A stretch of DNA of 64,000 bases. Origin: Symbiodinium microadriaticum (Eukaryota > Sar > Dinophyceae > Suessiales > Symbiodiniaceae). The stretch covers positions 275,517 to 339,516 of the forward strand of contig LSRX01000496.1 of NCBI GenBank assembly GCA_001939145.1, in the 5' to 3' direction. Below the pieces are notes generated by a model that had not been told where the DNA came from, did no database searches, and saw nothing but the letters and a program-made list of their open reading frames with translations. Positions 25,106 through 36,060 of the stretch are shown piece by piece (the first letter of the stretch is position 1; each line of letters opens with the position of its first letter). A program made the translations under genes and the position numbers.

Positions 25106-28100
25106 CCGCCATTACCGGCATCATCATCGCCATCGGTATCATTGTCAATATCATAGTGGGCTGTTTTTGTGGTGCCCGTAGGTTTTTTTGGGTGCAGTCG
25201 GAAAGCAGTCGGAAAGGCTCTTTCTCTGCCCTGGGTAGGCCCGGCGCTCAACAGCTTCTCGAGCATGCATGGACAGAGTCCGAACAACGCCCGCCGCCCT
25301 GTCCGAGAGCTCTCCACCGTCGTGGCGGGTCTAAAAAGCCGTCTCTCCGGCACACGTGCTTTTCTTCTACCCCACCACGTATCCATGACCAAAAAAGCCT
25401 TCCCCTCAGCGGACAGGTCTTTCAGCGGCCCGCTCCCTGCCTTCACGGGCGGGCTCCCCGCCCTCGCCGGCTGCCATTCGTGGGCCTGCCCTTGGCTGAC
25501 TTCCTGCGCCCTCCCGTCCTTTGTCGGCTTCCTGTCCTTCTCGGGCTCCCTGCCCTTCGCGGGCTTCCTGCCCGTCGCGGTTGCCTTCGCTTGCTTCAAG
25601 CCCTTCGCAGGCTCGCTGCCCTTCGTGGGCTTCCTGCCCTTCGCGGACTCTCTAGTCTCTCTCGAACGGGTTGCTCCTTGTTCTCAATTTCTCTATTCTG
25701 CTTCGAGCGGCTTGCTCCCATGTTCTCAAATTCTCTAGTCCCTTTCGAGCGGTTTGCTCGTTGTTCTTAGTTTCTGTAGTCTCTTTCGTCTTAAATTCGG
25801 TAATTTCTTTCGAGCGGTTTGCTCCTTGTTCTCAAAGTCTCGAGTCTCTTTCGAGCGGCTTGCTCCTGGTTCCTAGCCCCTTCGAGCTGTTTGCTTCTTT
25901 GTTTCAATACGTCTCTAGTCTCTTCCAAACGGTTTGCTCCTTTTCTGTCCCTTTCGAGCGTTTTGCTCCTTTGTTCCAATATCTCTAGTCTCTTTCGAGC
26001 GGACTGCTCCTCGTTTTCGAAACTTCTAAGTCCCTTTGGAGTTCCTTGCTCTCAAACAGTTCTAGTCTCTTTCGCTTGCTTTGGTTCTTGTTGTGAAACC
26101 CTCTAGTCGTTTTCGAGCGGTTTGCTCCTTTTGCTCAAATGATCCAATCTCTGAGGAGCGGTTTGCTCCCTGTTCTCAAATTCTCTCGTCTCATGCGAGC
26201 GGTTTGCTCCGTGTGTTCCGTTGGCTTCTTATTCTAAAATTGTCTAGTCTTGTTCGAGCGGTTTGCGCCTTGTGTTCTTAGGTTGTCTAGTCTTGTTTGA
26301 AGGGTTTGCTCTTCTTTCTCGAATTCCAAATCTCTGTCGATTGTTTTGCTCTTTGTTCTGAGATTCCCTAGTCCCATTCGAGCGGTTTGCTTCTTTTCTC
26401 GAGTTCTCCAAAGCTCTTCGAGCGGTTTGCTCTGTCTTCTGAAATTCTGTAGCCTTTTGCGAGCAATTAGCTGCTTGTTCTTAAATTCTGTACTCTCTCG
26501 AGGGTTTGTTCCGTCTTCTCAAAGCCTCGAGTTTTTCTCGAGGGCTTGCTCCCGTGTTCTCAAATTCTCTAGCACCTTTCGCGCTCTCAAATGTTCTAGC
26601 CTTTTTCGAGCCGCTTGGTTTGCTCCTTGTTTTCAGATTCTCCTGTCACTCTCGCCATTTGCTTCGGTTTCTGTCCCTCTCGATCGGTTTGCTCGTTGTT
26701 CTGAAATTCCCCAGTCTCTTTCGAGCGGCTTTTCTCTTTGTTCTCAAGTTCTCTAGTCTCTTTCGATCGGTTTGCTCCTTGTTCGCAGATTCTCTGGTCT
26801 CAATCGAGCAGTTCGCTCCTTGTGTTCTCAAGCTGTCTAGTGTTTTTATATCGGTTTGCTCCTTTTTGCTTAAATTTTTTAGTTTTTTCGTTTGTTTTGC
26901 CCATTGTTCTCAAATTCTCTAGTCTCTTTCGAGCTGTTTGCTCGTTTTTCTGAAATCCTTTAGTCTCTTTCGAGTGGTTAGCTCCCCGAGCGCTTTGCTC
27001 CTTTTCTCAAATTCCCTTGTCCTTGTTCAGCGGTGTGCTTCTTGTTCTCAGATTCGAATGTATTTTTCGAGCGCTTGCCTGCGTTTTCTCACTTTTTCTA
27101 GTTTCTTTCGAATGGTTTGCTCCTTGTTCTCAAACTCTCTAGTCTCTTTTGCGGGGGTAGCTCCTTGTTCGCAATTCTTTAGTCTCTCTCGATCGGTTTG
27201 CTGATCCTTTTAGCAGTTTGCTTCTTTGGCTCAGATTTTCTAGTGTTTTTCGAGAGGCTTGCTCAAATTCGCTACTTGCTAGTCTCCTTCGAGCGGTTTG
27301 CTTCTTGTGTTCTCAAGTTTTCTAGTCTTCTTTTGAGCGGTTTGCTCGGTTTGCTCGTTTTATCTGATTCTGTAGTCTCTTGCGCTTGGTTTGATCATCT
27401 CCAGTTTCTTTCGAGCGGTTTGCTCCTTGTTCTCTCCTGGGCCTTGTGCCCAAAGGCTCCTTGCCCTCGCGAGCCTCCTGCCCTTCGGAGGCTCCCGGCT
27501 CGGTGGCTTTTGGCAGACTGCCTCTCCATGCGCACCTTCTTTTCTCGTCCTTCTCCTTCTCCTTTCTTTCTGCGTCTCCCATCCCCTCCCCTCCCTCCCC
27601 GAACTCTCTTTGTCTTTCCCTTCCCGTCCTTGCCCCTCCAGTCCTTCCGCTGCCCTTCGTTCCATTGTCTCGCTTGCTTTACCCCGCCCTTTCCCGGCTT
27701 TCTTCTCCGCTTCCCTGCCCTCTTCCTTTTCTTCCTCTCTCCCTGTCTCTCCATCACTCTGTCTGTCTGTTGCTCTGTTTCTCTATTCCTCTCTTTTTCT
27801 CTTCCTCTTTGTCTTCTTTCTCTCACCTCTGCTTTCTCTCGTCCCTCGTGGTTTCCCTCCGTCTCTCGTTTTGTCTCTCTGTCTCTCTCTCTCTTTCCCT
27901 CTGTCACCCCTCTTTCTTTCCCGTTACTTCTGTGTCTCTGTCTTTCTGTCTTTCCGTCTCTTTGTCTCTCTGTCTATTGTCTCTTTAGTCTTTTGTTCCT
28001 TCGGCCTTAGACCCAGCAAACTAGGGCGTGAAAAAGCAACCTGTATGGCCGGTTAGGTAGTTTTTGCCCCGTAAAGATTCTTTTGTTCCTTCTGCCCTGG

Positions 28101-28247
28101 ACGCTAGACCCCATGCAAACCCTGAGGATCTAAACAGGGCGCGAAAAAAAAACCTCCAGCGGGAAAACGAGCATGAGGAGCCTTGTCGGGGTGTGAAGAA
28201 AGCCCCGCGGATGCCCTGTCATAATCATCTTCATCACTATCACCAGT

Positions 28248-28281
<34 letters not shown>

Positions 28282-28530
28282 CCGTCACCATCATCATCAG
28301 CATCACACCATCATCAGCACTCGCGCAACCAACCTCACCACCCTGTCCAGCCTAACGACAGGGACCACCCTGTTGCAGGCCTCGAGCGCGACCAGCCAGA
28401 GACCTGGTCATTGTTGTCATCAGAGCGCTATGGGCTGCCTGAAGAGCAGGAATCCGATTGCAGAATCACGCTTGTAGTTGTGGCAGCACACTGGCTTCGG
28501 CAATATCGGTAGACGGGATGAGCAGGAGCA

Positions 28531-28609
<79 letters not shown>

Positions 28610-30931
28610 CGGTCGCGGTAGTGGTGCCGTGGCAGTGTGCTGGTGGTTCTGGTGGTGGTGGGGGCAGTAGTAGGAAGAGGAGGAGCAGTAGCAGTAGCAG
28701 TAGCAGTAGCAGCAGCAGCAGCAGAGCAGCAAGTGAAAGTACCAGGTGCAGGTTCGGGAACCCAGGGGTAGAGCTCTACCAAGTGTCTCATTCGCCCTGC
28801 CGCCGCATCATTGCTTTAGCGCCCGCCTCTGCAAGCAGTCGTCGTCGTAACAAGCTTCTATTCACGGGAGCCAGAGATCTTGTCTTCGACTGTGCAGTTT
28901 CGATTCCTGCGACCGCCAGCAGGCTGTCTTCACTCCGCAGATGGTGGCAAATCGGCAGAATTCTCGAGTCTACGCAGCGTTGGACGCTGTCCTACCGCGC
29001 ATCGGAAGCCTGGAGGACAGCAAGGGCCATGGGAGCGAGAGAGAGAGGAGATTGGCTCCTTATAGCCCCGTAACCCTTAGGGGGGCCCCAGTGGCCAGGG
29101 GATCTCGGGACTTGGCCCATCCCCCAAGCCCTGTGGAACAAGATTGGCTCCTTCCTCTGCACTTGTGAAAGAAAAGACTGGTTTGGTGCCGGCTTCCCTT
29201 TCATGATTCTAGCACTGCGCCTACATCTTGAGTATTGAAGGACTTCGATAGCCCACATCCGGATCCCGACAGCGTGGTGGTAACACAAGACAGGCCTCGC
29301 AGCAGTGGACATCGAAGCTGAACTCATGCTTCTTTGACTCCCATCTGTGCCGAGCTACAGGTGGTGCATCTACCGCCCAGCGGCCAGGGACGATGGATGG
29401 AGAACTGCCGAAAACCTTCACCTGGATGTCAATCCTTGGACATATGCTGGCCTGAAAGCGACTGAGATCGAAACACTCAGGCGTGGCTGTTTCCGGTTCA
29501 ATGCTGTAGCAGCAGCAGTCTTCTCCCTTCACACTCTTGATTTGAAGGTACGGCACTGAAGAGTTCAGCGACCATCGCTTTCCCTTGCAGGACACCCGCT
29601 GCCTTGCTGCCATCATTCGACATTGTTCCTGGATCCCAGACCCGTTTCTTTTGCAGTAAGTGATACCAGTGCTCGGACAGGCTTGTTCGGCTTGTTGTGA
29701 GTGGGCACAGGACTTCCGCGCGGAGCTCACGGCTGTTCAAGGCCGTGGATGCCCCACAGGCGAGCATGTGCAGGGGGTCCTCAATCTCCTCGACAATCTC
29801 GAGGAGGCCTGCAGCTCTCTTTGCCGTGTGCGGAGTCGGCGGAGAGAGCTGCTACAAGCTGAGTCTGCGCCTTTCACCCGATCTCGCACCTGAGGATGGC
29901 GGGACTCGAGTTGTGCCCGGCTTCCAGCACAGCTTCATGCAGTGGTTGCAGAGTTTAGGCCGGGTCGAGCCTTCCTATTGCAGGGGCCATCGGGGCCTGG
30001 GTAACGAACGATACTGTAGTGTTCCTCAGGGTTCCCTGATGTAACTATGCAACCGTATATAACTCTAAACCTTATTCTAATCGTGAAGAGGCATCTTACA
30101 GCCGCTGCAAGCAGGAGCCATGGAGGACAACCTTTCGCAAAGCGGCCAGCGTGACAACTGGGTCCTACGACGTGCAGCTGGTGGGGGAAGCTTCAAGTTC
30201 TCCAGTCTAGACCCCATCCACGCCCTGTCCAGGCAGTGTTCACGAAAAGGTGTCATGAGTATTGCTCGGGCCCAGTGTATCCGTCTCTGTGCAAGGCGGA
30301 TACCCATGCGTGCGGGCAGCTTCCTTGTGTGGAATCAGCTGGTCGTACATGGCAGTTGTGCCAACCGATCCAACAACTTCAGGATGGCCCAGTTCATCAC
30401 TGGATTTCGAGCAGGCTGAGCTTAGACACATGCAGAGCTGTGAAATCGTGATCTTGAGAGACAGAAGACGGCACGACCTGGCTTGACCTCTTTAGGCCTT
30501 CAAGCGTCATGATCTAGCGTTGACCTGTTACAGCAGCTCCGGAGAGCCTGCTGATCTCGTCTGCAGTCAGCTGCCTGTGGCTTTTGATCCTCTTATCCAC
30601 AGAACCCGTTTTAGTAAGTTTGCACACAATGCAGAGCTGCTGTGGGGGCTCTCGTGGAGGCGAGATGAGCCCAGAGCGTGCCTGGGCGCGTGCAGCGGCC
30701 GTGCAGCGGCTCTGCGCCGGCTTGCCGCTGACTCCTCTCGCGCCCCACGTCTTCGGCTTCTCCGAGCCGAGCGAGCCGACCAGGCCAAGCAGGCGAAGCT
30801 GGAGAAATCTACTAAACCTACTCCCTATCTCTTTTGGTGTCGGGGGGAGGGGGGGAGGGGGGAAAAGGGGAAGGTGTCACTGTATCTGGGATCCTGGGCA
30901 GGCTGGAGCCGGTCTCCCTTGCTTCTCGTGA
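24412..30931 (+). CDS. Phytanoyl-CoA dioxygenase-like Fe(II)/2-oxoglutarate oxygenase (PhyH family)
   Basis: Predicted to hydroxylate a small organic substrate using Fe(II), O2 and 2-oxoglutarate; substrate unknown. Exons in order: about 24425-24555 (EFFEQYGFVVFRDVLEPAEC, the family N-terminal motif); about 24621-24690 (TVSEIWTSLEERTPG); 28941-28995 (NRQNSRVYAALDAVL); about 29353-29450 (YRWCIYRPA and NLHLDVNPW, the HxD iron ligands); about 29709-29806 (VQGVLNLLDNLEE); 29895-29963 (DGGTRVVPGFQHSFMQW); 30150-30232 (GGGSFKFSSLDPIHAL); 30296-30414 (RIPMRAGSFLVWNQLVVHG with the distal iron His, and NNFRMAQF with the 2-oxoglutarate Arg); 30660 onward (MSPERAWARAAAVQRL, PHVFGF). Introns 29807-29894, 30233-30295 and 30415-30659 are GC-AG with matching phase. 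The first in-frame stop is 30929-30931. The large 24.7-28.9 kb intron is filled with repeats. The 5' end may extend upstream. Confidence 0.93.
24956..25130. repeat. ATC trinucleotide microsatellite inside the oxygenase intron
   Basis: ATC repeats with ATT, ACC and GTC variants. It lies in the large intron of the PhyH-like gene. Confidence 0.95.
25480..25654 (+). repeat. GC-rich ~21-bp minisatellite flanking the larger array
   Basis: Units resembling CTTCGCGGGCTTCCTGCC recur about eight times, several in exact 21-base register. One frame gives repeats of GFLPFAGSLPF type, but this is within an intron and is most likely non-coding. A related fragment reappears at about 27440-27500 on the far side of the 45-bp array. 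Confidence 0.8.
25655..27440 (+). repeat. Large diverged minisatellite, ~45-bp unit, about 40 copies
   Basis: Units follow the pattern TCTAGTCTCTTTCGAGCGG, then TTTGCTCCTTGTTCTCAAAT. The core GAGCGGTTTGCTC is the best conserved part and can form a 4-bp stem (GAGC/GCTC) around GGTTT. Spacing varies from about 27 to 60 bases and copies are diverged, so the array is old. It lies in the large intron of the PhyH-like oxygenase and is strongly pyrimidine-biased on the + strand. Confidence 0.92.
27520..28010 (+). repeat. Polypyrimidine tract (CT-rich)
   Basis: About 490 bases that are mostly C and T, with TCTCTGTCTCTC-like units and few purines. It continues the strand bias of the preceding array. 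Long open frames through it are rich in Ser, Leu, Pro and Phe because of composition, not coding. Confidence 0.85.
28011..28330. repeat. Short diverged duplication and ATC tract
   Basis: Sequences at about 28000-28060 and 28085-28160 are diverged copies (TTTTGTTCCTTC, then GACC, then GGGCG, then GAAAAA). They are followed by an ATC/ATT trinucleotide tract at about 28240-28320. Confidence 0.7.
28520..28740. repeat. AGC trinucleotide microsatellite
   Basis: Nearly pure AGC from about 28520 to 28600, then AGT and GGT variants, then AGCAGT units at about 28683-28730. All of it lies in the large oxygenase intron. Confidence 0.95.
30841..30870 (+). promoter_or_regulatory. Potential G-quadruplex between oxygenase and methyltransferase
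   Basis: Four G runs of lengths 6, 7, 6 and 4 separated by one, one and four A residues. This satisfies the usual four-tract G-quadruplex rule. It lies in the 94-base stretch that separates the last clear oxygenase codons from the first methyltransferase codons. A regulatory or splicing role is inference. Confidence 0.5.
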
Positions 30932-30935
30932 GCGG

Positions 30936-32535
30936 ATGGCCTGCGAGCATGTGCTCGCCTCCGCGAGAAAGGGAGATGCAGAGGGGCTGCTGAAGGCGGG
31001 GTTTCTGACAGTGCCGCTAATTCTCCCCTCTAGGAGGAGCATGCCCACTGGCCAGTGCCGGTGTCGGACAGGCATTTGAAGATTTTCACCTGCACTGCTG
31101 CCCGGCTGAGAGAACCTGAAGGACACCGTGTAGGGACTTTGGCAGAGCAGCTCTTTCCTACCTCCATCTGCTCTGCGGTTGGCTTAAAGGGCAGGTTGGT
31201 CTAGGGAGATGCTCGTGAGAAGAGTCGGCGCTGCCTTACCGAGCATCTTTTTTAGTCGCCGAGGCCGCCCGCTGCTGCACGTGGGCGAACGGAAGGGGGA
31301 GCATCTCGATGCCGCCGTGCGAGCACGGAGGCCTGCTCGCGCACTGGAGTTGGGGTCGTACCTGGGCTACTCTGCCGTCGGGTCCCCAGACCAGCCCGGA
31401 CAATCCCAGACCTACATTCCAAAAAATCTGGAGTTTCGCCTCCTATTTCCGAGGTTCGCATCGCGCGCTGCCTACCCGATGCCTGGCAGATACTTGGCAG
31501 TGCCGCCGTGTGCTGCTCTATATGAGACATCTCAGGATGGGGCGCACCTGTACTCGGTGGAGGAGAACTGGCAGAATGCCATGTTTGCCGAAGCATCAGT
31601 TGAGTAGCACAGCACATTTGGCATCGTACTTTTCACCTACGCGCGGTGCATCGCGTTCTGTGACCATAGGCATGCCGGACAAGAAGCCAAAGTGGTGGTT
31701 CTGCGGGGCACAGTGGAGTTGCTGAAGTTCGCAAGTTGCATTTATGCACCCAAGCAGAAGACATCAAGGCTTGCTGTAAGTGAAGTTGAGGCAGAGGCTC
31801 CTAGAGCTGGCGCCCTTCGACTTCGTCTTCTTGGACCACCAGAAGGCTCTGTATCTCGAGGAGATCCAGCGCCTGGAGGCCACGGCCAGTATTCGTGTCC
31901 GCTTTGATGTTTTTTCGCAGAGAGACTCCGATGGCTGCTGGCAGCGGTAACGACTTGGTGTAAGACTACAGTTTAAGAGCTTTCAGGGAGTCACTTCAGA
32001 TTCCTGACGAAGCTGGCAGGCCTGGGGGCTCATACAAGAAGGGACAGTCATTGTCGCGGACAATATCGGCGGCTGCAGTCGCGCGGACTGCCGCCTCAAG
32101 CTGGCAAGTAAAGGAAGCAGGAAGAAGAAGAAGCAGCTCTGCCCGTCGCGATTCCTCTCCTCTGTGCTGCGTCATGTTCTCTCAGGTCGAGTGACGTGCG
32201 GCTGTGCTTACGCAAACTACGTCCGGTCATCGGCCCACTACCACTCGCGCTTCTACTGGGGCTCGAGAGATGCTCGCTCCAGTTTAGTCAGGCGGCTTCC
32301 TCTTCCGGCACTTGGGCGTAGAATCTGCATCGCAAGCATGCAGCAGTGTAACGGGTCTCACAGCAGTGGCAAGTTGCAATCTGAGAAAGCCGCTATATAA
32401 CACAGATATTACAGGCTCGCAGGTTCTCAAGTTGGCAAGGCGAAGTTACCACTCCGTGATATGGAGTAATTTTGGCCAACTATCTTTCGAGGATGGCATC
32501 GAGGTCTCCCGCGCACTCCCGAAGATCCCAGCTGG
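30936..32535 (+). CDS. Catechol O-methyltransferase-like SAM-dependent methyltransferase
   Basis: Predicted to transfer a methyl group from S-adenosylmethionine to a hydroxyl, probably with Mg2+. Exons in order: from ATG 30936, CEHVLASARKGDAEGLLK; about 31242-31376, LLHVGERKGEHLDAAV and the SAM-binding ALELGSYLGYSA; 31454-31480, VRIARCLPD; from 31536, GAHLYSVEENWQNAMFAE; about 31670-31740, QEAKVVVLRGTVELLK; about 31796-31900, FDFVFLDHQKALYLEE; from about 32019, GLIQEGTVIVADNIGG; about 32195-32260, YVRSSAHYHSRF; about 32470-32530, FEDGIEVSRAL. Family metal ligands and catalytic residues are present: Asp and Lys of LDHQK, Asp-Asn of VADN, Glu of DGIE. Intron 31481-31535 is GC-AG. ATG 30936 sits five bases after the oxygenase stop, so this may be a separate start or the C-terminal half of a fusion. 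The 3' end is approximate. Confidence 0.9.
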
Positions 32536-32559
32536 CGGGGCTGGATGTGTGGTAGTGGC

Positions 32560-35500
32560 AGCTCATCTGCAACCGTTGTCGTTACTGAAAGTACCGCTCT
32601 GGTGCCACGGCTCTAGCTTTTGAAACTTAGAGTTTCCGCGATGACAGCGACTTTGGCTCAAACAGTTGGAGCTGGAGCGGCATTCTACAAATCGAAAGAG
32701 ACGGTTCACCTGCTGAGTATCCTTCTCCATGTCTTGAAGCATGAAGATATCTAAGATACTGGAAACCACCCCAGGGTCACTGTGACACGGATCGCATCAG
32801 GCGCGGCGAGGGGTTCACTGCCTCGAGGTCCCGGCAAAACGCGCAGTCGCCGTTTCCAGTCCACGACCCTTTGGCAATCGGCAGCCGGGGATCTGGCTGA
32901 TGGAGCGATCCCAGGATTGCCAAAAGCGGCTCTGGCCATCCAGGCGTCTGCGAAGAACCAGCGCGAGTGAGGCTAGCTGTGATCTAATCGGGGTGCCGCC
33001 GGAACCCGTCTCCTTGAAGTGCAAAGGCCATTTGTACTTGCAGAGAGAGGAGGTACGGTGGGGCAGGTGCAAAGATCCAAACAACTTTACTGGTCACACT
33101 CCTTTCCTTTATCTTGGAGGATCTTCAGTGAGTGCGTGGCAATTCCACGTGGCACATGGTTTCTGCACCCAAGGTAGGCAACCGGAAGTCCCGAAGGCAA
33201 CATGAACGAACCAAAACTTGCCCGGCCGGAGGGCTTCGGGCCTTTTGACTCTTTGACTGTGCCTTGCTCGCTTTCCGAGGAGAAATCGGATTCGGAAAGA
33301 GATGGCAGGGTAGCGGGAGGCCGGGGAGGCTCTGGCTGCTCAAAGTTCTGGCTGCGCGGGCATCGTGTGAGTCTCTTCTCTCGAGGCAAGACGCTTTCGG
33401 ATGCCTTCGACCTGCGATGCGCTGCGGGCTGGCTCCGCTTGTGTCATGCCACTGAGTGCGCAGCAAGTCTCAGCCTCTGGTTTCGGAGAAGTCTTTGGGA
33501 AGTCCCAGATGCGAGAGGACAGTCGAAAAGGTGTCGTGCTTGCTGAAGCTGCTTGCTGATTCTTGCCCCTTCTTCGCATACTGACGCTGCCACGCCAGGA
33601 TTCCTGCGTCGGCCCCTACGTCGTGGATTTGGCCGTGTGTGCGAGTGCCTGCTGCTTCTCTGCTCGGGACCCCAAGACGGGAGCCGCAAAGCAGAGAAGT
33701 AAGCACATCGAATCCTGCAATAACTTTGCAGTCATGAAGCTTATTGTATCTTGTTGTAGTCAGGAGCACATGGTGGTCGTGGCTTGAACTCCTTCATTCG
33801 TCTCTCTTTCCTACTTGTAGTAGATTCTATATATCCCGTGCCTGTAGCAGCCGACGTGCGAAACGCAAAGGCAGCGAATGAGTTGATGGAGCCGAGACTC
33901 CGGGCCTGGCTCTTACGTTTCCCGGTCTTTGGCTGCGGCCCCTTTCTTTCTCGGATTCGGGCTTTGTGGGGGGACGCAGAGGTCTTGCTCAAGGAGTACC
34001 TCAGGCTCGAAAAGCGCCCATGAGAAATGCCAGGATTCTGCAGATGATGTTCGTGTTGACACGGAATGACACGGAGATTGGGAGGCAGCGGACGCTTTCC
34101 CCCTTGGAGGTGCAGCATCGCACTCAGACTTGCGTTGAAGCCAAAGAGCACTCAAAATGAAAGCCTACAGCCTCGAAATATCTCGAAATCCGAAGGCAGT
34201 CCTACACCCTGAAAGAGCACTCCATGGCACTCCCGAACCTGAACCCTAAGTTTGAACAGGGATTCTCAACCCTTTATAGCCTAGCAAGACGGACGTGCAA
34301 AGCCTGGACATGCCCGGACCTACCAAAAAGGGGAATCCTGAACCCTAAAGCCCGGTAGCCTAGGACCTTCCCGGACTTCATGGCTGCCGGAGCACTGGCC
34401 TGCAGCTTCTATCGCTTCTGTGAGTTGGCGGCTGAGACTTCGAGTTTTGAGACTCCAGACCTTGGGGTTTCAGGCTTCGATCCCCGTTAAGAGTTGAGGC
34501 CGTGTTATTTCTTTGGCTCACCTACAAGACTTTTGCAGTTTCGGGTGCTTGGCGGGCTTTGCTCAGGTTTAACGTGCGACAGTCTGATGCCGATGCAAAG
34601 GCCCCGTGTCAGAGCCGCGGTCTGCGTGGCTTGACCTCATGGCCCTGGGCAGGCGAAAGACAGCTACAAGCTCATGGCACAGAGGGTCGAGCTGCTCCTG
34701 GACGGCCCTGTGCGGAAGGAGCGTAGCTCGAGATGCTCCTTCCATCTAGCGGAAAAGCACCAACACATACCAACACAGCGGTGCGACGTTGCAGATTGTT
34801 GCAGGCTGTCGTCGATGCCCTGGCCGATGCGGTTGGAGCAGCTGCAGCATCATAAGTATGCAGCATTGGATCAAAAAGAGCTGCCTGCACTGTGGCACAG
34901 GGACTGAGAGCTCTGTGAGATGAGTGCCTGAGTCATACTTGAGTTCACGAGCATAGTCACAGAGGCAGTAACATGTCGCGCCGACGATGATTGGGATGGC
35001 GACACTCTGTGTGACACTGACAATGACGGCTACTTTCAAGCAAGATGCCTGCGCTGCAGTCGAACTTGATTCAGCAACTTTTTCTCTGAAATGTTGCCCT
35101 GACACCAGAGCGATCTCTTCAATATGTAAGCTCTTTCTCGAAACACAGTGACGCCGTAGCAAGCATTCATGCACGAGTGCTCCTGGCATGTCAATATGTA
35201 GTGCCAAGGGCAGCAAGAGCCTGTAAGTCGGGTCTGGAAGACAGACATAGAGACAAATAGACTCTAAATGGACGTAAACACCATCACCCACACATGCACG
35301 TACATGGCATGCGGCATGCGCACAGCAGATGCAGCTCTTCACGTCTTCTGCAGCGCTTTGAGCGTCATTCGTATCTATAGCAGGCCTTTCACTTGCCGGC
35401 GTGAACTTGCGGGCATTGCCAAATTCCCTTCACGTCAGCCTCCCAGAACTGAAGGCAGAAACAGCGGCAGGGAGCTCGTTAGCTTTGCATCTTCACAGCA

Positions 35501-36060
35501 CAGCAATCCCGACTTTCAAGCTTAGAGTGAGCTAAATGTGCTGCAAGAATTGAGCCTAGGGTGTGGAATGATCCTGCCCAAGTCTGCTCTATAGCTCCCA
35601 GCCGAACAAATCACTCGAGCTAGTCATCACGAAGCCTGCGCGGTATCAATTCCTCATGTTGCATCGCGTCTTGCTGCGTAGATTGTCAAGGTGGAGCTGC
35701 CGAGAGGCAGCGTCAACTACGAGGCTGCATGAGGTGCGTTGCTGTGTGTCGTCCGTTGTGATGATGCGATCTTGCGAAGGCAAAAGTCGGTTGAGCGTGT
35801 GGGATGCCTGTCACAAGGCAGCTGAGGGCGGTGCTGCGCGGCTCCGTCCTCATTGCGCAGCTCCTCTTTGCAACGTTCTTCCTTCAGGGATGCGACGACG
35901 AGCAGGCATCTTCGGCACACTGTTTCGCCGGAACACCATGAGAGTGTCCATGGTTTGAGAGCATCGCCAACAGCTTGATGATACGCGTCAGGAGGAGGAG
36001 TCCCACCCACCCGCGGCGGTCAAGGCTTCAGAGCGGACATCCCATCCCGACTGTTGACTG
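32560..36060. other. No secure gene; scattered protein-like stretches
   Basis: I find no family motif. Protein-like stretches occur near 33270-33400 (+; LAFRGEIGFGKRWQG) and 34645-34740 (+; DSYKLMAQRVELLLDG), besides the one listed at 33840-34023. They may be exons of one or more unrecognised + strand genes. Frames on the other strand are equally long, so no call is made. Confidence 0.4.
33840..34023 (+). CDS. Possible coding exon, unknown family
   Basis: The frame ending in a stop at 34021-34023 reads AADVRNAKAANELMEP then RLRAWLLRFPVFGCGPFL, SRIRALWGDAEVLL and KEYLRLEKRP. It is amphipathic and protein-like and could be a terminal exon. No family is recognised and no upstream exon is joined. 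Confidence 0.3.

Noticed and set aside
25655-27440. CRISPR-like look of the ~45-bp array
   Set aside because: The host is eukaryotic, the repeats are diverged, spacing is irregular, and there are no unique spacers or cas genes.
27198-28056. Open frames of 170-270 codons at 27.2-28.1 kb
   Set aside because: They follow from the polypyrimidine composition of an intron and read as Ser/Leu/Phe/Pro runs.
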